Below are positions 56,784 to 64,000 of a DNA stretch of 64,000 bases, piece after piece. Numbering within the stretch: position 1 is the first letter of the stretch; each line of letters begins with the position of its first letter. The position numbers and the translations under genes were made by a program. The stretch covers positions 558,001 through 622,000 of the forward strand of contig JAHQIY010000004.1 in NCBI GenBank assembly GCA_019054805.1, read 5' to 3'. This DNA is from Brachionus manjavacas (taxonomy: Eukaryota; Rotifera; Eurotatoria; Ploima; Brachionidae). The notes below the pieces were generated by a model. The model saw only the letters and a program-made list of their open reading frames with translations, was not told where the DNA came from and did no database searches.

Positions 56784-58007
56784 CTAAAGAATAAAAACTT
56801 TTTGAACTTCACCGAACTCAAACTCTTCGTGGCTTCGTGGACACCTTATCTTTCCATCATTTTCACTCATCAACTTCATCAACGACTAAATAAAAAAAAC
56901 TTTAAAAAGTTGTAAAGCAAAGAATTCCATTTATACATTGTATCCATAGACATACCCATTGGGCAGCATCATGGGTTGATTATGTTCGTTAATAGCTTCG
57001 CCTGTGTACGAGTCAATTAGCTTGGAATTGGAGCAGTAGGCAAAAGGCAGAGGCCTGGCAATTTGATTAAAGTTGAGGTTGCAGACCGGACAGTTGTGGT
57101 TGATTACTGCGGTAACCTTTTTGTAGCAGGTGGGAGTCTTTAAGGCTGACAAGCCCGACTGAAGTATTGTCTCCAAAGCCGACTGCTCCGGTATTTGATT
57201 AATCTTGTAGTTCTCCTGCTTGAACAAACTAATCAAATAGGTCCATCTTGAGTCCGACAACAATTCTTGATTGCACAGGCTTTCTGAACATTTGGCATAA
57301 GCCAGCAATACCATTGATTTCTGCACGTCGACCAATTGAGCAGGGTTCAAATTAACAAAATGTTTTCTGGCATGATGAACCGCCTCTAGACACTTCTGTT
57401 GCCGCACCAGCTCAATGAATTCCTGTTGCCTCAGGGCAAATTCGAGATTAGAGTTGATTTTTTTAAGCTTAGACTTGTTGTCACTGCACCAGTTCAAGCA
57501 TCGTTGGGTCTCCTTGTTCATCAATGATTCACAAATTTCCTTCTCAACCATGAACACGTCAATGTTGGTCATGTCTTTGAGATCGGCTTTTTCGGCCAGC
57601 GCTTCCGCACTCTGGTAGTATGAATTACGCAAAAAATAGTCAATGAGGATGCGGTCAAGGCGTTTCTTGAAGAAAATTTTTCTAGTCACTAGATCATGGC
57701 AACTGTGGTCTTTCAGGTTGTTGATCCTTTTTTTGAGAATTTCGAGCAAGTCTTTTTCCTGGTTGCGCATTTCTATTGAGCGCTTTTTTACCTGGTGAAG
57801 CTTTTCGACCAGACTGCCAAGAGAGGCTAGCATGTCGCTCTTTTGACTAAGCTCTGCCGACTTGGCCAACTTGTCTATTTGGTTCATGCTTTGGTTAATC
57901 GACGAGCAGTCGCGATCAATGGACTTGTGCACGTTGCGGTACAGCTTGTTCAAGTGCTCGTAGGGCACCTTTAGGGTAGAGTGCTCGATTATCTTCAGAT
58001 CGTCCAT
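56784..58007 (-). CDS. MAEA: E3 ubiquitin-protein ligase MAEA (GID9-like), two exons
   Basis: MAEA is the RING subunit that pairs with RMND5 to form the catalytic core of the CTLH/GID ubiquitin ligase; the yeast homologue is Gid9. I read two exons, 58007-56937 and 56885-56784, separated by a 51-nt GT-AG intron, together encoding 390 aa (human MAEA about 396). The protein begins MDDLKIIEHSTLKVPYEHLN, like the human N-terminus. A coiled coil follows (about 55-100), then LisH (116-148), CTLH (154-211), CRA (215-290) and the Gid-type RING with C294, C306-P-V-C309 and C325. The invariant MMLPNGYVYGYN closes exon 1. Exon 2 adds C372-P and the end FGEVQKVFIL. The reading frame is open upstream to 58208, but that part is low-complexity and AT-rich, and TTTGGTTTAG just before the ATG looks like a splice or trans-splice acceptor. 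The gene lies 524 bp downstream of NUP35, same strand, and is transcribed toward the satellite. Confidence 0.96.
56886..56936 (-). other. 51-nt intron of MAEA
   Basis: It begins GTATAAATGG directly after the codon for the Asn of GYN and ends TTTTTTTATTTAG. Both neighbouring codons are intact (phase 0). Reading through it gives a stop after one codon. Removing it restores the family-typical C-terminus, which is strong evidence that it is a real, very short intron. Confidence 0.92.
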
Positions 58008-58531
58008 TCTAAACCAAAATCTAAGAGACAGGTTTTTCAGCAAGATTTTATTTAAAAAACTTCTAATTGAGTAATAAAAATTAAAAAAATATAAAATTTT
58101 TATGTGATGTTTATTTTTTTGGTGATTTTTTGGTACAATTGCAGATTTAGATTGACAAAAGTTTGAAAATTTTGAATTTTTTAAAATTTTAATTTGAAAT
58201 TTTTTCAAGAATTATTTCAGAACAAAATCTTTCCTAATTTTATCCAGATTTGTTCGTAAGCCACAAAGTCACAGACTTAAATTTTTTGGGCCCTCAATCC
58301 CAATTATGATTCATTTGAACAAGCTTTGAGACAAAGATCGAAAACAAGCTCATTCAAATATCCCAAATGAGTCTCATTTTGAAACAATTATCAAATAAAT
58401 TAAATTTAACTTTTTATTAAAAATTTACAGTCTAAACTTTATTTAAAATAAAAATTGAAAAAAAATCTAATTTGAAAATTTATTAAATTTACATAAATTC
58501 TCTATTTAATTTGTAGCATCGAACGACAAAC
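58008..58531 (-). other. NUP35-MAEA intergenic region
   Basis: It contains the NUP35 3' end and whatever promoter or 5' untranslated exon MAEA has. A perfect 7+1+7 palindrome (AAATGAG-T-CTCATTT, 58365-58379) lies about 360 bp upstream of the MAEA start. The moderately GC-richer segment 58250-58380 may be the control region. The acceptor-like TTTGGTTTAG one base before the MAEA ATG suggests a 5' UTR intron or spliced-leader addition. I see no clear TATA box. Confidence 0.5.
58479..58484 (-). promoter_or_regulatory. NUP35 polyadenylation signal
   Basis: AATAAA on the minus strand about 48 nt after the NUP35 stop codon. A second AATAAA lies at about 58438-58443 and may be an alternative. Confidence 0.65.
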
Positions 58532-59635
58532 CTACCAGCCAAACATATACTCCATAGCTTTGGACAGAACATTGGTATTTTTTTTAGGCAACTTAGAGCC
58601 GCGCCCTTTGTCCTGGCTCTCTTGGCTCCTGTTGAACTGCCCTAGCGGTCTGATGCCAGTGCGCAGCGACTGCGACCGGTCCAGTTTTACACCTGAGGGC
58701 ACAGCCCGTAGCTTGCTCAACTTGTCACTTGCCTCCTCCTTCTGCTCGAATGCATTCGACGCAGTTTGCCCACTCATCACACTCTTGTCAATGCATTTCA
58801 TAACACCAACCATTATGTTGTTGGCCAACACCTTGCCATTCTTGCTAAGCGCCTTCTGTGCCTGCAATTTGGTCTGGTACTGAATGTGCAGCCAATTGCC
58901 TTGGGTTGACGCGTGGCGAACTATTTGTCCGTAAATTGAAAACTCCTGTAGAACATAGCTGGTGGCTGATTGAGGAAAGCCGAACACAGTGATCCAAGTG
59001 TCGTCCAGCTTGTCATCAGCCTTGATTTGTTCGCCGTAGGTGTAGAATGGATCGAGTTGGGTGGGCGATGGCGGCGATAGCCTGTTTGCTTGTGAGTTGG
59101 GCGTAAAAACCAAGTCGGGTTTGGTGTCTTGGAAAAATGAGGCGCTCCGTGAGTCGTTGGGCGTATTGAACAGGTTTGAGTTGGAGGTGGGAAATGTTGG
59201 CTTGGACATCATGTCAGCCAGACGGTTGATGGGCGGACCGCCGGGCACTGCTGTTTGGGTTTGATTGAGATTTGAGCCGAGAATGGAAGTGGAACCCAGG
59301 GTTCGGTCATTGATTGGCGTGATTGGGTTGTAGTTGGAGCCGTAGGTGGACTCGGGTCTGTCATGGTGCGCTTTGGCGTCGTAGGCGCTCAGTGAATAGC
59401 TTCGGCTAAGACTCGACTGGCTCTGGAACAAATGAGAGCCAAGGTGGGACTTGGGAGGTGAGTTGGTCGGGTTGTTAGCTTGCCAAAACTTGGACTGGTT
59501 CATTGACTGGCTTGGTCGACTCGCAGGCTGGTCTCCCATCAAAAATTGAGGCAAAAATTGGTTCACATTGCTGCTTTGACCAGGTGATTGTGTTGGAGAG
59601 CCCAAAGTCATCGGTTCTGGTGATGACATCATCAT
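58532..59635 (-). CDS. NUP35: Nucleoporin NUP35 (Nup53 family)
   Basis: NUP35/Nup53 is a scaffold-linking subunit of the nuclear pore complex that binds NUP93, NUP155 and NDC1 and contacts the pore membrane. The single exon encodes 367 aa (human about 326). The N-terminus PMTLGSPTQSPG followed by QFLPQFLMGD matches the conserved start of animal NUP35. A Ser/Asn/Pro/Gln-rich disordered region follows (about 36-190). After the conserved QLDPFYTYG comes the MPPN/Nup35-type RRM (about 211-288: DDTWITVFGFPQ, GNWLHIQYQ, KLQAQKALSKNG and CIDKSVM). The protein ends SKAMEYMFGW, the amphipathic membrane-binding helix shared by the whole family. The start is firm: an in-frame TGA lies six bases upstream of the first of three ATG codons. 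The extra length lies mostly in the linker. No intron interrupts the 1.1-kb frame, and base composition is much GC-richer than the surroundings. Confidence 0.97.
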   Translation of the reverse strand: MMMSSPEPMTLGSPTQSPGQSSNVNQFLPQFLMGDQPASRPSQSMNQSKFWQANNPTNSPPKSHLGSHLFQSQSSLSRSYSLSAYDAKAHHDRPESTYGSNYNPITPINDRTLGSTSILGSNLNQTQTAVPGGPPINRLADMMSKPTFPTSNSNLFNTPNDSRSASFFQDTKPDLVFTPNSQANRLSPPSPTQLDPFYTYGEQIKADDKLDDTWITVFGFPQSATSYVLQEFSIYGQIVRHASTQGNWLHIQYQTKLQAQKALSKNGKVLANNIMVGVMKCIDKSVMSGQTASNAFEQKEEASDKLSKLRAVPSGVKLDRSQSLRTGIRPLGQFNRSQESQDKGRGSKLPKKNTNVLSKAMEYMFGW

Positions 59636-60814
59636 TTTTCAGCTCTTACGATTGACCGCTAATTAAAAGAATTAAGATAAAAATTTGAGAATCGTACTAT
59701 TTATTTATATTGGCTTTAAAAATTGAAAAAAAAAGTTTATTTTAAAATATTTGGTTGAAATTTAAACTGCAAAACTAAATTGATGTGCAATTAATTTAGG
59801 ATGGTTTGTAGTCAATGTACTGGGCTCTTTTATTTTAAATAAATTAAAGACTTGAAAAAATTTTAAAAGATTTTTTTTTAATTTTCAGAGATCTAAATTG
59901 GTCCTGTAAATTGACAATTTTTTATTGAAAAATATTACAAGAAACAGCTGCAGAGATTTTTTTTCATTGAAAAAGTCAAATAAAAAAATTGTTTTAAGTG
60001 TAAGTTGATCAAAAAAATTAAAACTAAAATTTAATGGTATTGTGAAATTCAAAAACAAATTTAACAACAATTCTTCCTTTTTTGATAAATTAAAATTAAA
60101 TTTTAAAAATTAATGCAACATGTTGCAGCATACTTTGTTACCTAAAATAATTTCCTAATGTTAAAATAAAATAAAAAAATAAAACTAAAATTTGATTTAA
60201 TTTAATTATTGATTTTATTTACAATAAAAGTATTAAGATTTTAACAAAGTATGTTGCACCATTTCAAAGTATTTTTTTATTAAATTTTTTTATTTTAATT
60301 TAAATTTAAAAAAAAAATATATAAAAAAAGAATTTTTGTTCAATTTGTTTTTAATATTCACAACACCATTATTCGATGAAGGTTTGACCCTTGAATAAAA
60401 ACAAAATTTAGATAAATGTGTATTTTATATCCAAAAAATCAAAAATGTATGGTTCGACAGATAATGGCAAAAAAACTTTGAATATTTTTATACAAGACTA
60501 ATGAGATAAATTTTGATGTTTGCACCATTTAAGCATTCAATATCTATATATAAAATGAAATGAATTAAATTTAAATTTCTAAAATTTTTTCTTTTTTAAA
60601 TAATTTTGTTTTAATTTGTAATAATAATTTTTTTAAGAATTAAATAAACTTAGTCTTAATCGGTCATTCTTGACATGGACACCTTGAAAAATTGATTAAC
60701 CTTGAAAAATTTCACAACTAGCGGGTGACCAAAATTTCAATAAAAAAAAATCATGATTTAATAGAGATAAAATTTGACAAGATTCACAAAATTTATCTTG
60801 TTTTTTAACTAATA
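59636..60814. other. AT-rich DNA upstream of NUP35
   Basis: It holds the presumed NUP35 promoter and 5' UTR. TTTTAATTAG about 25 nt before the start codon resembles a splice or trans-splice acceptor. Beyond about 59700 the sequence is A/T runs. The only structured element is the inverted repeat at 60124-60258. A short direct echo of its right arm (ATGTTTGCACCATTT) occurs near 60519. No gene is recognised; the minus-strand frame 59885-60070 is a chance frame rich in Phe, Leu and Asn. Confidence 0.55.
60124..60258. repeat. Inverted repeat, MITE-like
   Basis: TGCAGCATACTTTGTTA (60124-60140) and TAACAAAGTATGTTGCA (60242-60258) are inverted copies that differ at one of 17 positions, 101 bp apart. 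The left arm sits next to the palindrome GCAACATGTTGC (60115-60126). This could be a short non-autonomous DNA element or a hairpin. No coding potential lies between the arms. Confidence 0.6.
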
Positions 60815-60837
60815 CAGTCAATAACCGGTTATCCGGA
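60815..60837 (+). repeat. Left TIR of pogo/Tigger-like element
   Basis: CAGTCAATAACCGGTTATCC followed by GGA. It matches the inverted right end over about 20 positions with two or three differences and is preceded by TA. Confidence 0.85.
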
Positions 60838-60858
60838 ATGAGATTCGAGCTTTTTATT

Positions 60859-61245
60859 TCAAAGTCTTCGTGGTAATAAATTTTCCGGATAACACGATTT
60901 GATAACGAAAAGAGGGGTAAACACAGTGTTAATTGATTTAGAGTGTTTATTTAGAACAAAGAAACAAAGTCTTAAATGTGCATCTGATCGCACTGTCTGG
61001 ATAATCGTTTCTAAATTTGCTAAGTTCTGCTGACCTTTGGCAATAATGTCGTAAATCGTAGTCAAGCCAACCATATAATCTAGCCCAAATTTTTTTGGGC
61101 AGTACCCATTCTTGTTCTTAGTGATGATCTCCTCCCGCTGAACAAAGTTAAGAACAACCTTCTTGCGTTTTGCAATCGTGGTATCAATAACTTTTTTACT
61201 AGCGTTCTTGCGAGGCTTAGGGACTTGATACAAAGGTCTTGTCAT
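60859..61245 (-). pseudogene. Truncated pogo/CENP-B-like transposase, N-terminal HTH
   Basis: A 128-residue open frame starting at 61245. Residues about 26-75 (KRKKVVLNFVQREEII through GLTTIYDIIAKGQQNL) match the N-terminal helix-turn-helix of pogo, Tigger, Jerky and CENP-B proteins, where V-G-STI-DI-K is the typical second helix. After residue 75 similarity fades, and the final CYPENLLPRRL is translation of the subterminal repeat. The second DNA-binding domain and the DDE nuclease are absent because the element is internally deleted. The frame is intact, so a DNA-binding peptide could in principle be made, but an old, fossil copy is more likely. Domestication cannot be argued from one copy. 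Confidence 0.78.
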
Positions 61246-61424
61246 TTTTAATGCGAATAACAGAATGACTCACATCGTTTATGTTTATATATTAAGGTTT
61301 AACAGGAAGTAATACGGAAGTAATGCTGTTCTAATTAGCTCAAAGCCTAAAAAGTAGGAAGCGAAAAAGCTCAAAGTAAAAAATCAAAAAGTGCTGGCCC
61401 GAAAATTGATTCCGGATAAAAAAA

Positions 61425-61448
61425 TTTCGGATAATCGGTTATTGACTT
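61425..61448 (-). repeat. Right TIR of pogo/Tigger-like element
   Basis: The reverse complement reads AGTCAATAACCGATTATCCG, matching the left TIR except for one G/A difference within this stretch and the terminal base. It is followed by TA at 61449-61450. Confidence 0.85.
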
Positions 61449-61450
61449 TA

Positions 61451-63538
61451 AACTTTTTTTCAAATTTTTTTTGTTAGCATGTTGGGCGCTCAGAAACGAC
61501 CCATACCCTGACCAAACTCTATCCTTAGTATTCATTGAAATTTTAATTCTAGTATGATACATAGAGAATTTTATTTCGATTAAAATGAGCTATTTATTTA
61601 TTTTCTGTTAATTTTCACATAAGTTTTGATGATTAATCTTTAAAACTTAAGCTGTAGCTACCAAAATGAATTTTTTAGAAGAAATAAGAAAAGCAACCAA
61701 ACAAACAAACAAAAGTAAAAGGTAAACAGCAAAATCATTCCGTTTTTTTTATCCTGAAAAAATCATCCGGTTAAAAATTATCTCGTTTTTAAAATAAAAA
61801 TCTCAATATAAAAAGAGAAGTTTATGAGAAGATAAGTCAGTTACGCAATGCTATAAAGATTTTGAGATCAATTTAACAAAAAGGGGTTAGTTTTATTTTG
61901 AGTAGTAAAGTAGTAGAATTTTTTTCAATTTAGAATTTGGTACCATTTTCCAAATGTAATAATCAAAGAAAAGACTTGGATTTTATGGACGGATTATTTT
62001 TTGGACGGAATAAATTTTATTGTCCTAATAATTTCTTATTTTATATTTCTAGAAAAAAACCGATAGATGATATTACTTTGAATTGTATGAAAATATAAAA
62101 CTGAAAATTTTAAATTATTTAAATAGCGATGACTGAATTTTAACATTTAAATAAAATAAATTTACAAAACTCTAATTAAAATAGATAGTAGAGACAAAAA
62201 TAAATAAACCTTATTGTTATTTTATTTGATCATTAATATTTCCCTGATAATCAAAATTAATTCTTATTTGCTGAATTTAGTGAAGCAAATTTTGTTTCAT
62301 GTTTTTTTCATCATCAAAGTTTAAAAATCTCAATTTTGTCAATTTAATAAAAAAGGATTTTGTTTTTGTAATTTTTGAAAGGTTTGAATGAAAATCGACA
62401 ATGCCAATCTACAATTTATCTGCAAAAACATGACTAATTTTGGTAAATAGAACTCTTTTAAAAAAGGAGTATAGTCTCTTTTAATTCTTGGATAGTAGAC
62501 CTTATCACCCTCGCCCCCTTCTATTCCAAAATCAAAAAGTTAAAATTAATCTTAAATTTTAAATTAGTGATAGGTCTTAACTAAACTAATTTAGTTTAGC
62601 CGACAAATTATTAGTTAGCATCAGGAAATCTATGCAAATTCTAAATAAAATGAATTTTAAATTTCTTATTTTCCTGGTTTGAATTCATTTCATTCTGTTC
62701 CATTTATTGCAATTCTGATGAAAGAATATATAAAATAAAGAAGGTATCGAATAACCGACTCCATTGTGTAATTGGTACCTCAAATTTTCGAATATGTAAA
62801 CCTGTCACTTTTTATTTCAATTTATCAATCTCTAATTTATTTATTCTATATTTAATTCTTTTTATATTACACTTTGCATTATTTTTTCTTATTTTTTTTT
62901 TTATTTTGATATAAATAATTAGTTCGAAGCATTCAAACAAATAAATAGCAATTTGCACCCAAAATTTATTTGGTCATTTTCTATAAATTTTTCTTGAGAA
63001 AAAATTAATAATAATAAAAAGCTAAGGGAAGCAAGTTTATGGAGGCGGTCTACTAGGATATCGTCTTTGGTAGCACATAGGTAAATTAAGTGGTCTGAAT
63101 AGCGAGTCCAGAATGCGATGCTCTATAAATTATTTTGATTTTTTTTTGCAATTAAGGCAACACGAAAATATTTAAAAATGACAAAATTTTTCAAAAAAAT
63201 TAGGAATTTTAAAAATTTGCTTAAACTTTTTTAAAATTAAAAAAATTTACATTAGTAAGTCAAAGAGCTGCTGACTGTTGATATGAAAGCTAATTTAACT
63301 TGAAAATTTTTACTAATTTTACTATTTTTCTTGAAAAAAAAATTAATTGAAAAAAATAAAATTTTTAATTTTTTTATAAAAATGAAAATAAATGAGCACT
63401 AAAATTGATTCGAATTGCATGTTTCTAATTTCTTCTTCATCACACTTGAATGAATTTGATTTAAATATTCATCGTCTTCGTTGCACTCGTACGAAAAGCC
63501 TAATTTAGCACCTTGAAAAAAAAACCTTAAATTCTGAA
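61451..63538. other. AT-rich intergenic DNA
   Basis: About 2.1 kb without a recognised gene. It contains a CAAA microsatellite (about 61696-61714), a weak echo of the pogo-type end (ATCCGGTTAAAAATTATC near 61766) and a conspicuous GC-richer island at 63021-63127. The rest is A/T homopolymer-rich with stops in all frames. Confidence 0.55.
63021..63127. other. GC-richer island of unknown nature
   Basis: About 107 bp of balanced base composition in DNA that is otherwise near 80% AT. Read on the minus strand it contains TAGAGCATCGCATTCTGGAC, which recalls the D-arm and anticodon arm of a tRNA. TCTGG and TCAGA can pair around a 9-nt loop, but the T-arm (GGTTCGAATC-type B box) is absent. It could be a tRNA-derived SINE fragment, an old structured RNA or a coding relic. 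I cannot decide. Confidence 0.35.
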
Positions 63539-63544
63539 TTTATT
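63539..63544 (-). promoter_or_regulatory. Polyadenylation signal of right-edge gene
   Basis: AATAAA on the minus strand, 23 nt downstream of the TAG stop codon at 63567-63569. The position supports the upstream frame being a real terminal exon. Confidence 0.65.
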
Positions 63545-63566
63545 CGGCAACAAAAAAATAAAAATG

Positions 63567-64000
63567 CTAACTTGTATCATTGTGAAAAATGTCTGAGCCG
63601 TTTTGAAGCGGCTGCTGGATCGTCTTGAACCGGTATCTTGTCCCAATCGGAATTTGTCCTGTTTTTTTCTTGCAGTTGGACGAAATTGACATGTGTTTTG
63701 ACATGGACTTTTTTGGACCATTCAACATTTTGGGCTCAAAAATTTTGATCGGCTTTTTTAGCTGAGACGGATTTTTTTGGACAAACATATTGTTAATTTT
63801 TTTGCGAAAACCTTTTGAAAAATTTTTCGAAGTTTTTCTCTCTTGGACTTTTTTAAACTGCATCGTCTCAGCCTCCAAATAGGAAGACTTGAACGAATGC
63901 CAAGGACTCTTAAGACCAGAATTTTTGGACAACACCAGCTCAAAGTCTCTGCACAATGGACAAGAAGGTTTAAAATTATCAACATTTTTTAATTTATTTA
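63567..64000 (-). CDS. C-terminal exon of an unrecognised protein (partial)
   Basis: The last 143 codons of a minus-strand gene that continues beyond the right edge. The frame is open from the window end to TAG 63567-63569, and AATAAA follows 23 nt later. The sequence begins NVDNFKPSCPLCRDFELVLS, which has a CPxC-type knuckle that could be half of a zinc-binding site. A strongly basic, Lys/Ser-rich, probably disordered tail follows, with no transmembrane segment. I do not recognise the family. An alternative reading is that the exon starts at 63948, because TCTTGTCCATTGTGCAG just upstream resembles a splice acceptor. In that case the CPLC motif would not be coding. Amino-acid use (Gln, Gly, Trp, His, Pro) and base composition are unlike chance frames of the AT-rich flanks, so coding status is likely. 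Confidence 0.65.
   Translation of the reverse strand, partial: NKLKNVDNFKPSCPLCRDFELVLSKNSGLKSPWHSFKSSYLEAETMQFKKVQERKTSKNFSKGFRKKINNMFVQKNPSQLKKPIKIFEPKMLNGPKKSMSKHMSISSNCKKKTGQIPIGTRYRFKTIQQPLQNGSDIFHNDTS

Larger units (their letters stand above)
60815..61448 (-). mobile_element. Internally deleted pogo/Tigger-like transposon
   Basis: A 634-bp element bounded by inverted repeats (CAGTCAATAACCGGTTATCC at 60815 and its partner ending at 61448) and flanked by TA on both sides (60813-60814 and 61449-61450), the target site of the Tc1/mariner superfamily. It retains only the N-terminal DNA-binding part of the transposase on the minus strand. The DDE catalytic region is missing, so it is non-autonomous. 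A subterminal TTCCGGATAA motif recurs inside both ends (near 60890 and 61410). Confidence 0.87.

Noticed and set aside
58008..58208. 67-residue N-terminal extension of MAEA
   Set aside because: It is low-complexity Lys/Phe/Asn sequence from AT-rich DNA, with an acceptor-like TTTAG just before the ATG that gives the conserved N-terminus.
58560..59264. Plus-strand frames opposite NUP35 (58560-58883, 59061-59264) and opposite MAEA (57415-57618)
   Set aside because: Antisense shadows of well-supported genes, with no family similarity.
59885..60070. 61-codon minus-strand frame upstream of NUP35
   Set aside because: Phe/Leu/Asn-rich chance frame in A/T runs, no homology seen.
61371..61562. 63-codon minus-strand frame overlapping the right pogo TIR
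   Set aside because: It crosses the transposon end and translates the TIR itself. It cannot be a conserved gene.
63758..63985. Frames 63758-63985 and 63527-63721 (minus)
   Set aside because: They overlap the better-supported terminal exon in other frames and lack its coding-like composition and signal context.

Overview
The window is AT-rich eukaryotic, almost certainly invertebrate, nuclear DNA. It holds two conserved animal genes (MAEA and NUP35), a 51-nt spliceosomal intron, AATAAA polyadenylation hexamers, and degraded Tc1/mariner, pogo/Tigger-like and non-LTR retrotransposon relics. From memory, and not verified, a satellite with a monomer near 331 bp has been described in the monogonont rotifer Brachionus asplanchnoidis, whose genome size varies between individuals because of satellite blocks. 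A Brachionus-type rotifer is therefore my best guess for the source, at moderate to low confidence.

Layout. (1) 1-8739: gene-poor, very AT-rich DNA with old transposons. These are a broken Tc1-family element with a recognisable DD34E transposase relic (1418-2656), a GC-rich hairpin at 5662-5678, and two 3'-terminal fragments of non-LTR retrotransposons pointing away from each other (6130-6423 minus, 6716-7085 plus). (2) 8740-56183: one uninterrupted head-to-tail satellite array of about 143 copies of a 330-332-bp monomer, about 47.4 kb or 74% of the window. Its left edge is abrupt. Its right edge runs into a strongly diverged monomer (about 56184-56530). Diagnostic variants divide the array into a heterogeneous left third, a mixed middle and a nearly uniform right half. 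(3) 56530-59635: a compact gene island, both genes on the minus strand. MAEA, a catalytic subunit of the CTLH/GID ubiquitin ligase, is rebuilt here as two exons encoding 390 aa. NUP35, a nuclear pore protein of 367 aa, is a single exon. Both are transcribed toward the satellite. (4) 59636-64000: AT-rich DNA with a MITE-like inverted repeat, a 634-bp internally deleted pogo/Tigger-like element with TIRs and TA flanks, a small GC-rich island, and the last coding exon of an unrecognised minus-strand gene that leaves the window on the right.

The most notable object is the satellite. Its monomer looks like an old head-to-tail dimer of a roughly 160-166-bp unit (near nucleosome length). Its copies show zonal homogenisation, and it ends about 140 bp from the polyadenylation signal of a housekeeping gene that is transcribed into it. 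I found no CRISPR array, rRNA, convincing tRNA or prokaryotic operon.
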